Assembly (NCBI GenBank): GCA_002812745.2
Contig: NCSJ02000185.1
Coordinates: 20,199 to 84,198 of the forward strand
From: Scytalidium lignicola
Lineage: Eukaryota; Ascomycota; Leotiomycetes
Length of the DNA: 64,000 bases
Direction of reading: 5' to 3'
The notes under the pieces were generated by a model, which ran no database searches, had not been told where the DNA came from, and was given only the letters and a program-made list of their open reading frames with translations. Of the stretch, positions 23,113-34,283 are shown piece after piece; position 1 is the stretch's first letter, and each line of letters starts with the position of its first letter. A program made the position numbers and the translations under genes.

Positions 23113-23308
23113 TTACGCAGGCAGTTTAGCGTCAAAACCAACAGAACCACCTTCAGTTATCGGATATGGTCTGTTTGTAGCAAGCGGCGCAGCTGCTGGG
23201 GGATGGAATTTTTACTTGTTGTGATATCACCTCTCTCAGTTGCATGCTTGGCTTTCCAGTGCTTACGAATCTGGACTGCTTCGGGGCGGATAATCTTCTT
23301 GTCAACAT
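23113..23308 (-). CDS. Possible small mitochondrial protein, frame broken by one base
   Basis: An ATG at 23308 opens a frame whose first residues look like a mitochondrial presequence (MLTRRLSAPKQSRFVSTG: Arg and Ser, no acidic residue). After about 32 codons it loses sense, but the frame one base over continues with a proline-rich, protein-like segment (KFHPPAAAPLATNRPYPITE) to a TAA at 23115-23113. The switch falls on a run of five identical bases (23209-23213), the type of site miscalled elsewhere in this assembly. Together about 64 residues. It would be divergent from the membrane protein gene that starts at 23419. I do not know the family. Confidence 0.35.
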
Positions 23309-23418
23309 CCTCACCTTCGAATATTAACTCGTAACAAGCTTCCAGGCATCTACATTTCTCTGCATCCTAAGTTTCACAGGATCCACTGCGGCAGGCCGCA
23401 GCCTGTAATACACGCGCA

Positions 23419-25841
23419 ATGGACCCTCGGTCTGATAATCTCTACTCTGCGGATGATGAGTCTGACGCGGAGTCCTTCAGTGAGGAGCTTAGTCCTTCAG
23501 ATGGATACTTCGAGCGAAGGCAGTTGCCTAATGAAACGATAATCTTCCCCCCACAACCATCTGATGAACCCAAGAGCAAATTGAAGGCGAATGAAGCATG
23601 GCAGGAGGCGCTTGACAATACAAAATATCTCCCAACCGATTCACGGTTGCTTGCGCGTCCTCTGGCCTCCTCAAGTACTACATATTCTCCATCTTCATCA
23701 GGCCAACCCTCGATTTCTGCCTCAATGGGACATCCAGCTCAGATATCACCATCGCCTCAACCTCGAGGATCTCATCGAACAAGTAGTAACATATTCTACC
23801 TCAATTCTGACCCTCCACCAGCATATACACCCCCTACCGCAACCAATTCTCCGGTTGATTTACCTACTCCAACTCAAGGGTCCGACTCCCAAACTTTAAA
23901 CTCCAATCCACCCTCCCCTCGTCATATTGAGGAAGGATTACCACCTCACCGAGAGCCTGAAAGTATGGGTGCACCCGAGGAACAATCAGATGAAAGAACA
24001 CCTCTTTGGAACGACACGGTTCCAAGCAATAGAATTAAGAACCGCACTCGTGTCATAATCCAAAGGCTCCTTTTCCTAGCTCTATTGGCAGTAATAATAT
24101 CCGGGTTTATTAAGGCGATGTATAACCTGAGTAAACATGTGAGCATTAATATAAATTTCCCCTGTATTTGTTGATCATCTTTTGTTGGACTTATGTGACT
24201 AGATAAACTGGGTCTTGGGAATTTCTTCATAGGTTCTTATTTCTAGCAGATCTGCTTCAATTTGTTCATTGATTTTTACTATTTACTAACTTGAACCCGC
24301 AGCTCAATCGGGGAAATCAAGAGATAGACGACCCGCCGATATCTGATATACCTAGCAATGGAGATGAGCATTACTGCCCACTGGCGTCAGGCATCAATGA
24401 AGAGAAGACTTTCTCCTTACCTTTGTTTCCAATGGAGAACACTTTGAAGATTATGCAAAAGACATATGACGATCACGGCTCCTCAGATTTGTATCATGTA
24501 TCGACTCGAGGTGAAATTCGCGTACGAAGACTGCCTCCTAATTCACCGCATGGTAACAAGGCATTCATCACTACGTCCCTAAATATCAGTGACCCTGGCA
24601 TTGTGGTTAAGCAGATTCTAGATGAAGAACACCATGCTTTGAGGATCGAAACACCGGTGTACGACAACGTGGGTAGGAATCATCGACCTTGTATTTCACT
24701 AGTTGTGACTGCTTGGTTACCAAAGGATACTGTCTTCTCAAACATCGAAATCATTGCTGTTCAGCTTGGATTGCGTGTGATGGATGATGCTAGGGTCAAA
24801 GTGACAAATGCTGCAGAATTTGCTTCCATATCGGGGGCTGTTCATTTTCCACGGCTCCATCAGTCGGCTCCGATCTCGCGACAGGACACAGATGCATCTT
24901 CTACAGCATCTGAGTCGCCACAAATAGCGGCCGGATTGCAGACAGAGAGCAGCGATTCAGCGAAATACTCTATCGATTCACGACGTATTGTAGTCCAAAC
25001 TGTTTCAGGCTCTATTACTGGAGGCTTTCCTCTCTACGATTACCTTGAACTTCAGACAACCTCTGGAAGTATCGATGTGACCATATCTCCTGAAGATATT
25101 TTACCTACTGCTCCCGCTCCTGCAGAACTCTCTATTCAAACGATCTCTGGCAGCATTACGGTGACAAGCCCTATCTATAGCTCTTCATCAACTCTCTACG
25201 CCCGAGATTATCGCACACAGGTACATACCAACTCTGGTACAATAAGAGGATCTTACCTCTTCACTTCAGAGGGATCTTTCGTGACGACATCAGCTACAGT
25301 GGATGTGGATGTGCTTCCAGTATTGCTGGCCACAGCTGAGAATCTCCATACCGACTCAGATTCTAGCAAAGACCATAGTCTCTTGTCAACTACCACAACG
25401 TCTGGAACCACAAAAGTCAATGTACTTGAACCCATCCTTTTACCTAACACTACTGTTTCCAGCAGGCGCCCCTCTCCACCACCCCCACAAGATCTGGACC
25501 GCTTCATCCCAATAGGTGACCGTGATCCTTACCGAGGTGTCAACCGGGTAGATACCGAAGCAGTTAAACGCCTGGCTCTTAGCTCTCTCCATTCTTCACA
25601 CCACTCTACCTCTGCACGCATTGACGTGCATTACCCTTCCTCCTGGGAGGGATTCATCAGTGCTCAGACAGTGAGTGGAAGTATTTCAGTGGGTGGCGAG
25701 GGAATTACGATTATTAAAAATAAGAGAGGGTACGTGTATAAGGAAGTGCTTGCGAAGAAGGGGCCGGTAAATGAAGGAGAAGGTAGTTACATTGAGTTGG
25801 GCACCATATCTGGAAGCGTGAATGTTGTTGTACGCGACTAA
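23419..25841 (+). CDS. Single-pass membrane protein with DUF4097-like repeats
   Basis: Two exons (23419-24138 and 24303-25841, phase-0 intron of 164 bp) give 752 residues. Residues 1 to about 210 are acidic, then Pro/Ser/Thr-rich and probably disordered, containing PPPAYTPP. A single membrane helix (LLFLALLAVIISGFIKAMY) follows at about 215-235. The rest carries recurring T-x-SGSI units (QTVSGSITGG, QTTSGSIDVT, QTISGSITVT, HTNSGTIRG, QTVSGSISV, GTISGSVNV), the pattern of DUF4097/putative-adhesin beta-solenoids. There is no signal peptide, so the helix should act as a signal anchor. Such proteins are conserved in filamentous ascomycetes without known function. The intron falls just after the membrane helix. 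Confidence 0.8.
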
Positions 25842-27960
25842 ACGGATGATGATGATGACGATGATGACCGGGCACGAGAAGTGTGGTGAGGTGTGGCATG
25901 CATTCCCTTTTTATTTTATTTTATTGCAATGAATCTACGCTTGGCGTTGAGGAGTTTAGGGAGGGGAATTACACGAGGCGTGGACACGCGAGGCAATTTC
26001 TACTATGGACGGTTCGATGTGAAATGATGGCAATTTAATTAATAATTGGATATTTGGCCTTTTAAATAATGGATTCGTCAGTATTGCGTATACTGAATTT
26101 ATTTTGTGTGCTTTGTCATGCTTTGATACTCCTGACTCAGATATGTGTTGCTGTTATTGTGGCATCTTATTTAAGGCCATCATTCCCGTCAACTGAACAA
26201 CCAGGAAATAGAAGGGTTTGTCCTGCAAACTATTTTATCTATTTAGGATAATTAATTAATGATGCTTTTGTCGTGCAAAGCTCAGATTGAGGTAAGTGGT
26301 TGATTGGCCAGCACTACTTAGTTGTGGTGTGTTGAAGTGCATGTTGTATGAATCTAGGAGTCTCACCGCTCTCATCAACCAAAAGCGCAACACTCACGAC
26401 AAGCAAGCCTTCTAGAAGCCTTCTTATCACTCTAGAGTGGTTGATTAACAGAGAGCTCTAATTAAGCTCCATGGCGACCGGGTATTTAATACAGCACAGT
26501 AACAAGAGGTAAAGAGTGGGGGTTGTCTGGAGGAGTACAGTGCATGAAGAGTTAGGGGCGAACGGGGGAGTCGGGGCAGGTCCTGTATTGCCCAGAAACA
26601 CTGTAAGCGAGTTTGGTGCTTATGGGCTTGATGCGCCTGGAATAGCACCAAAATACGTTTTGGTCGATCGCACCTGATCTAGAGAGTATCTCTCCATCAG
26701 ATAAGATCTGGCAGCTGCTGGAGGGGTTGATTTAGGCTCATGGACGCCAGCAGGGCGACCAGGTTGATCGAGCAAATCCAGCAAATCTAAGCCTCTGGAG
26801 ATGGGAATTTACAGAATGGCATCCCCCCTTTCAGCAGTGCGAGTAGCCTGATTCCGACCCTTCATCGTACGATTTCCAGCGCTGGATGACGAAAGACAGC
26901 GGTCCAGTCGCTGTACCCCGGATTCCTGGCGCCTTAGGCGACGAGGGCGGTCCGCACTCTCGGATCTAGTGCGTCTGTTTTGGGGTTTGCTTGGTTGTCC
27001 AGTGCCGTTCCAGTGCAGTTCCAGTGCATCCTATCGCACACACCCACCCACCACACCGACACCCACACCCACCAGTCAGTGATATTCCCTTACCTCCGGC
27101 CCGAGATTTCGCTGTTGGAGAAGATGTCCGAGCCAAAATACCTCCGTCGAACTCGAGATGTCCGTGATCCTGCATGCGATACCGCCGTCTGGAGGTGCAA
27201 AAATGCGAAGATTATTTTGCTTTGTGTTGGGGTATTTAATGCTTGAATGCCCGCCGTCTGGTGCGGTCGAGCATCTGCGCAAAGAGAGCATGTTGCCGTG
27301 CTGTGAGCACTTTATTTAGGTAGGTATTGTTGGCATGTGTGTTACTTGCATGAGGGTGGATTACTGTACTATTTCTCACCTTCTTTCTTCACTTCAGCGG
27401 CCCGACAGCTCGCCGACAGCGGAAGTCAGGGTCTTTCCCCAATAAAGCAGCTTCCTTCGCACTTGTGAGGGGTGTTATTCAGCAACGCATTCTAGACCGA
27501 CTTAGGCCTATCAGACTTTGAAAGCAACTTTTTTTTGCTCACTGCGCTAACGTATAAGAAAAAAAGGGCTTGCGTAAACGTCTGCCACACTCCCCCCCGT
27601 CCACCAAATTTCCCGCTTGCGCTCATCGCTCTTCGCTCTAACTATCCCTGCAACCCAGGTTGCGGAAGTTGACAATTCGCTTGGCAGGATTTCCGCCTCA
27701 ACATCGGAGACCAGACAGCTTCCAGGTCTGCATCATCGTTTTTTTGGACCTCGCCTGCCCTCCTCATACGGGTTTTATCGCCAACCTCCACCTCATCACT
27801 TAATCCTCACGGCCGTATCACGCCTACGGCATCGGCGACCCTTCGATCTTGGGTCCTGATCTGGTCGACTTATCGCCCTTTTATCCGATATTTGGACGTA
27901 GCCGGCATCCTGGCTTTGCAGTCGAAGACATACGGCGGCGGATCGGTGGCAGTGGCCCAA
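25842..27960. other. Long intergenic region before the mitochondrial carrier
   Basis: A 2.1-kb gap. A GAT-rich run follows the stop codon (about 25845-25867) and a CA/CCCA-rich low-complexity tract lies at about 27037-27077. I find no ORF with recognisable content, and the part from 26800 on is more GC-rich than the genes around it. It probably holds the 3' UTR and a long promoter. Confidence 0.45.
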
Positions 27961-29376
27961 ATGGCCCAGCCAGACCCAGAGCCGGTGGAAGATTTCGAGT
28001 ACGTGGCCTAGCAAGACGCGAGCTGTTTTGAATCTCAATTGATCCCTCTATCTAAAAAATACTGACATCCCTCGTCTCCAGGTACGAAGGATTACCGCCA
28101 AATTTTTCTTTGCTCCAGAATATGACAGCCGGCGCCTTCGCTGGCATTGCTGTAAGCTCCCGCCCTTCATGACCACTAATGACAGCTATAGAAGATTGAA
28201 CAACTGACATTTCCCCCTACAGGAGCATACTGTCATGTACCCCATCGATGCAATCAAGGTAAACAGGTTGAATCACTCCACAACGGACAAGGACAGTTAT
28301 TGACGGCTCTGTAGACCCGAATGCAGATAATTAATCCCACACCTTCAGCCGTCTACAGTGGCATAATACATGGTGGTTACCGAATAGCTATAGGGGAGGG
28401 AACCCTCAGTTTATGGCGAGGCATGTCGAGTGTAGTGGTTGGGGCAGGTTGGTATTTCGGTTCATTGGTATAGGCGAACCGAGGTTGACTGAAAATGTTA
28501 ATATAGGCCCAGCACACGCCGTCTACTTTGCGACATATGAAGCAGTGAAGCATTTAATGGGAGGAAACCAGGCAGGCATTCATCATCCACTTGCTGCGGG
28601 TATGTACCGGGGATTTCTCGCTCGCTGGCGAAGGCAGGTGCTAATTATGTGGTAGTCACCAGCGGAGCTTGTGCCACTATTGCAAGTGATGCTTTAATGA
28701 ACCCTTTCGATGGTATGTAAATCTTTTTTTNATATTTTGATTTTTGATTTGTTTAGCATTCAAGCACATGGATAAATTTCTCTAACGCCATCAAGTTATA
28801 AAACAACGTATGCAAATACAGAATTCCAGCAAAATGTACAAATCGATGTTCGATTGCGCGAGATACGTCCACAGCACCGAGGGACTGTCCGCATTCTACG
28901 TCTCCTATCCAACCACACTGTCTATGACAGTTCCATTCACGGCATTACAGTTTCTCGCATATGAATCGATCTCAACGGCTATGAATCCAAAGAAGATGTA
29001 TGATCCACTGACCCATTGCACTGCAGGCGCTGTCGCAGGAGGATTTGCCGCAGCTCTTACTACGCCAATGGATGTGGTAAAAACAATGTTACAGACGAGA
29101 GGCACGGCGTCGGATCACGAATTACGGAATGTAAATGGATTTATGCATGGTTGCAGGTTGCTGCATCGAAGAGAAGGGTTTTCTGGGTTTTTTAAGGGAG
29201 TGCGGCCACGTGTTGTAACGACGATGCCGAGCACGGCCATCTGCTGGTCAGCATATGAGGCATGCAAGTAAGTTTTCCCCCATTTTTTTTAAAAAAGGGT
29301 TTAACCTTTGAAATTATGAATTAAGCTGACATTTACTAGGGCCTATTTTATTAAACATAATAATGCACTCGCCTGA
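27961..29376 (+). CDS. MRS4: Mitochondrial iron carrier, MRS3/MRS4 (mitoferrin) type
   Basis: Eight exons join in phase to give 311 residues: 27961-27998, 28082-28151, 28223-28258, 28315-28447, 28507-28599, 28656-28712, 28796-29267, 29340-29376. The protein is a mitochondrial carrier with three repeats, each with the P-x-[DE]-x-x-[KR] signature: PIDAIK, PFDVIK and PMDVVK. The N-terminus [39 protein letters not shown] matches yeast Mrs3/4 and mitoferrins, which carry ferrous iron into the matrix for Fe-S cluster and haem synthesis. An N follows a T run in intron 6 (28731) and does no harm. That intron uses an unusual AAG 3' site. Family very sure; substrate inferred from similarity. Confidence 0.93.
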
Positions 29377-30368
29377 ATCAAAAATACCAATTCATATGTG
29401 TAGGCGCACAGCAGGAAGATGAATGGTCGATCAAAAAGGGCTCAACGCCCACATGGTTCTAATTTTTCGATTCGATATTTGTCCATCACTAGACTGGTTC
29501 GACATTTATAAGAGCTTTGTGTTTCCAGCTTCGGAAACTGGCAGGAGCACGACATCAAAGATACCTTGAGATATCTATGTCCGTTGATTACGTTCCGTTG
29601 ATTACGTTTAAAAGCAATTGTCGCATCTTTCTTGCGCGGGGGGCAAAAAAAAANTTACCGATTGTATATAAATTACCCCTGGGATATCAGGTCTTGGTTC
29701 AGCGAGCTCTTCGCGTTACGAGAGGGCTGGGTTTCTATGGCGTTCGTATAGCGTTGTGGCGAAGGTTTTCATGACCTTTAGACCTACTAGGCTGTGTACT
29801 TATAGGAAGAGATGGGCTGCAGAGTGACGGAACTCCTCTGCCTAAAAAGCCATATATTTACTCATTGCTCATGGTGTAATCTTTTGAAATTTGCTGTGCA
29901 TTTAGAATTGGTTGAAGCACGTTTAGAACTTCTACGGCTTGCTTTCCATAGTCTAGTTTGTGCTCAGTCACCAGCCACTGTCGCTGTTGATCATCCGAGA
30001 GCTAACCTAAAAGCATACACAGCCAGCCCGCCCTAGATTTGCGTAGTTCCTACCTCCTACGATTCTTCATTTCCAGTTGAACTTTATTACTTCCTAACTA
30101 TCGCATTATGCAACATCAGAAAGCTTAATTCAACGGCCGTGATTAACACTCGCAAGGATTTACGGCGTTATTGACTGGGGTTGGTAACACTGCCCCTCAA
30201 CCGTTACCCTCTGCACTCGCTACGTCAGAAGTCTCGTTAAAAGCAGTGAACCTTATCAACTGGAGCACACGACCAGGAACTTGGAACGAGTACATATTTG
30301 ATGGAAGCTACCTCTTTTCTATTGCTAAACTATATCTATGAACTGGCAAGCACATCTTATGCTTGGTC
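29377..30368. other. Intergenic between MRS4 and the AAA ATPase
   Basis: About 1 kb with an N after an A run (29654). Short frames on the plus strand (29517-29774, 29812-30036) have no motif I know. I see nothing further. Confidence 0.5.
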
Positions 30369-33056
30369 ATGATGCGAAACAAGACGTCATCGTCGTTGCA
30401 GAAGACGTACGATGAATGCTACTTGATTTGCTCCACTGCAGTCTACTTCGAAGGACAGGAAAGTGACATTGGACCCCTTTCTTGAGATATGGGACTACTT
30501 CCGAATCATTACTAACTCTCATGTTGCGTATAGGGTAATGAAGCGGAAGCATTACGATCATGGCGCGCAGCTCTCGACCAGATATACTACCACAACGCAT
30601 ATAGGGTACCGCAAGGGTACATACCGAAAACTGAGACTGAAAAGNCTCTGAAGGATAGCCTGCGAGATATGGAAATGCAATGCAAGGAAAGGGTGGACCT
30701 GCTTGAGGCCTTGAAACTATCACGGCAAGAGAAGAACGCTGCTGAAGGAGGTGAAGGGTCAAGCAGCAAGCTACACAAAGGGTCATCAAAGACTCCACGG
30801 CAATCAGCCGAAGGGGAACGTGTTGAAAAAGGATATATTGGTAATGGCACAATACCTGCCGTCAGCTACCCAGACCTCTCCAAACCCTTCCCACTTTTAC
30901 CACCTCGGCCTTCTTTTTCTTCTAGGACTAGCTCCGAACGAGCGGTTATAGGCACGGGTTCAAGCTCTTCTACTCCGCAGCAATCTTCTTCGAGCTTAGC
31001 ACCACCGATGAAGAAGACTTCCAGAAGTCCAAGTCCGGAAAAGGGGAGGACGATGCTTACTACCCTAAGGGATAAGAAGTTGAAACGGCCAAGCGCGAAG
31101 TCTTCACGTGCATCAGGGCAAAAAAATCAAGAGGCACCGGTACCAAGTAAGGCCGCCACGCTGGCATGGCAGTCGATCTCTAGCAGGACTAGTCTGGACA
31201 AACCGGGAAGAAGTTTAGATCCCGACGCTGATCAAAGCAGGCCGGAGTCGCGAAGGAGGCATAGCGGAAGCGGCCATCACAAATCCCAACGAAGTCCATC
31301 TCATCAGGTACGATATGATAGCAAAACAAGAACTCTGGTCGACGTCTCTCCGAACGCAATAAGCCCCTTAGATGGCCCGAGTGGAAGCGCCAATGTCCAC
31401 CTTGCCAATGGAAGTTCTAATAGTTATCCATTCCCCCCTACTGATCCTGGACAGCCTGGTGCCGTTGCAGGATCATCGCTCACCCCCACAGCNGATACAA
31501 GACTTGATTGATCTAGACCCAAGGCCCTCATCACCTGCGGCTGCAAACTTACCACGATTGAAAAAGACGCCTTCTCCAGTCACATCTAGTTCTAAAACAC
31601 CAAATTTTGGCACTGCTGGATATCCCACCTATCTAAATGAATACCCTGAGACAAGTGCTAGGAAGGCGGCGTTAGTCAATTTTAAAAGATCGTCAGATAC
31701 GAGTAATTTGGCAGGGGAAAGTTCTAACTCAACTGGGAAATTATTAAGAAAGCCTGTTGCAAATAGCTCATCACCCCGACATCATGATAGACGCCAAGTA
31801 AGTGATAATACGAGGCGGGCAGAAAAGAGAGAAGAACAGCACCTAGGAGACGACGACACATCGTCACAGAGCCTGGATGAGAATATGCGTGAGTTGTCAA
31901 GACCTAGAAGGAAGCTCAAGGAGAAAGAAAAGGAGGCACCGATACTAGTCGAGCCAACGACACCAACATCCGATGATTCTAATGCTACAGAAGAGGAACC
32001 AGTGAAGACTGCTTGGGAACGGAGAATAACCTATCTCATGAAACATTTGCCTAAGGGAGTTGACGAGACAGCGGCTAAGCAGATTTTTAATGAGATTGTC
32101 GTCCAGGGAGACGAAGTCCACTGGGAAGACGTAGCCGGATTAGAGATTGCCAAGACAGCACTCAAAGAAACAGTTGTTTATCCTTTTCTTCGACCAGATC
32201 TGTTCATGGGTCTTCGAGAGCCTGCACGGGGAATGCTCCTTTTCGGACCACCAGGAACTGGGAAAACAATGTTGGCAAGAGCTGTAGCCACTGAATCAAA
32301 GTCAACTTTCTTCTCCATTTCTGCCAGTAGTCTAACTAGCAAATATCTAGGCGAGTCAGAAAAGCTGGTTAGAGCATTGTTTTTATTAGCAAAAACTTTG
32401 GCACCTAGCATCATCTTTGTTGATGAAATTGACTCGCTCCTCTCCACACGATCTGGCTCTGGCGAACATGAGGCTACTAGACGCATCAAAACAGAATTTC
32501 TAATCCAATGGAGTGATCTTCAACGAGCAGCAGCTGGACGAGAGCAGAGTGAGAAGGAGAAGGAGAAGGGCGATGCCAGTCGCGTGCTTGTTCTTGCCGC
32601 GACTAATCTTCCTTGGGCAATTGACGAAGCCGCCAGACGTCGATTCGTACGGAGACAGTACATCCCGTTGCCAGAGGATGAGACTAGAGCGGTGCAATTA
32701 CGGACATTGTTGAGCCACCAGAAACACAGCCTTAACGAGGAAGATATTCAACGGCTGGTGAGGTTGACTGATGGTATTTACATTCCTTTTTTTCCAATAT
32801 ATTTTCTAATCTCCATTTACTGATCCTCAAACTAGGCTTTTCAGGCTCTGATATTACCGCCCTTGCTAAAGATGCTGCTATGGGTCCTTTAAGAGCACTC
32901 GGTGAAGCACTTCTTCATATGTCCATGGATGAGATTCGACCTATTAAATTTGAGGACTTTGAGGCTAGTTTGGTCAATATTAGACCTAGTGTTAGTAGGC
33001 AAGGTCTTAAGGAGTACGAGGATTGGGCAAAGGAGTTTGGAGAACGCGGTGGTTAG
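30369..33056 (+). CDS. SAP1: SAP1-like AAA ATPase with N-terminal MIT-like region
   Basis: Three exons: 30369-30440, 30534-32773, 32836-33056, about 843 residues. The N-terminus, joined across intron 1, has [11 protein letters not shown] then [20 protein letters not shown], a helical MIT-like domain. A long Ser/Pro/Lys-rich linker follows. The C-terminal AAA domain has Walker A GPPGTGKT, Walker B IIFVDEID, pore loop [12 protein letters not shown] and the Vps4-type C-terminal helix. This is the meiotic clade (Vps4, spastin, fidgetin, yeast Sap1), hexameric machines that unfold or sever protein polymers. Two Ns fall in exon 2. The one at 30645 counts as a base. The one at 31493 must be ignored to keep frame, so it is probably a false base. 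Intron 1 needs a non-standard GTCTAC donor. Confidence 0.88.
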
Positions 33057-33434
33057 TTAAATGTTTGGAGTTTCTTTTGACTTTTGTTTGTGGTATTGTG
33101 CAATGAGATGTTCTGTACATGGGATTCTGCATCAACTGGCTACTGGAATAGGCGTGGCATGGGTTTGATTGGGACAAGGTGGTTTGGACGGGTCGATAAG
33201 CAACAACACAATGAGCTAGGAATGGGTATAAAATCCATAATAGTATATGAGTGTGAGTGAATAATACATGTATATACTGTACAAGTGCTACCCCCCAATC
33301 ATCTATACATAGCAACCTTAATATGATACAATGTAATCCCGAATCCAAATCAGAACCAATTCCAGACGCCAACAATGCTACATGATTGATTCACTCATCT
33401 CTGTACCCGCTCAGTCTACGTTCCGTATACCATA
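33057..33434. other. 3' intergenic between convergent genes
   Basis: Short gap between the stops of the AAA ATPase and the mitochondrial ribosomal protein gene. I see no gene in it. Confidence 0.5.
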
Positions 33435-33971
33435 TTACGCTTTGTTAGGCCCCTCTTCAGCAATGTCACCGTCAACTTCCCCTTCTACCCCTAACATCTG
33501 AGCCAGTCTTCTCTCATCTTTCCTCCTCTTCTTCTCTTCTCTCTCAGCAACCCTCTCTTCTTCTGTCGGCACTGGCGGCCGCGCCTCAATCGGTTCTCCA
33601 AATGGCGCGATGATAGACTCCACGACATGATGCACATTCTTACTAACACGCCACCCCGGTGCAATAGAAACAATATCCCCCTCACGCAAGGAAGACCGTG
33701 GGTCATGGACAAGGAGGTGTTTAGCGCCATTGAAATGCTGAAATATGAAAAGCGGTTAACACTTAATGCCAGCATTTTTATTTAATTTTCGCGAATGGGC
33801 AGACGGATAGCTACCAACCTTTCGGACATGCTTGTTCCATTTTTGCTCTCCTATCCTTACTTTCACCGTCTTGTGCATCAAACCTGCTGATACTACGACT
33901 GCATTGATATTTCGGGTTGGTTTGGCCGCTCTGGTAAGTGTTGAAGCTAGTTTCGGGAGTTTGGTCGCCAT
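33435..33971 (-). CDS. MRPS17: Mitochondrial small-subunit ribosomal protein uS17m
   Basis: Exons 33819-33971 and 33435-33737 with an 81-bp intron give 151 residues. The product binds 16S-like rRNA in the mitochondrial small subunit. The S17 core is clear: VVVSAGLMHKTVKVRI, KHFNGAKHLLVHDP across the splice junction, then LREGDIVSIAPGWRVSKNVHHVVESIIAPFG. The N-terminus is basic with Ser/Thr and no acidic residue, fitting a matrix-targeting sequence. A charged Glu/Lys/Arg tail of about 45 residues is a fungal extension. Without splicing the frame stops soon after the exon, so the intron is required. Divergent from COG6. Confidence 0.92.
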
Positions 33972-34283
33972 ATTTTTCAATACGTAGTTTTAGGGAGGCG
34001 ATGGCGCGTAGAGACTAATGATGCTGTATGGGCCTCCTCGATTGACCAATGTCTAAATTGTAATACGGCCTAGAGAGGATAAATGGGGCCTAATATTAGT
34101 GACGGCTTCGAAATGTGTCGATGGGATATTGAATTGAGAGGAATTTAGCCGGATGAATGTTTTTCCCTCCGATGGTGTTCGTTCGACCACACACAAGTGA
34201 GGGATGAGTTCCAGATTCGGAAATTAGAGAAAGCTGTTCTTTTGATTTACCAGGATTTTCCCCTGGAAAAAACGAATAAGAGA
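33972..34283. promoter_or_regulatory. Shared divergent promoter, uS17m / COG6
   Basis: A 312-bp gap between two start codons that point apart. The COG6 frame is open upstream to 34197 but has no earlier in-frame ATG, so the start at 34284 is kept. Confidence 0.5.

Noticed and set aside
27037..27077. CA/CCCA-rich tract as a possible telomere-like or CRISPR-like repeat
   Set aside because: Units are irregular and short with no spacers; it is simple low-complexity promoter DNA.
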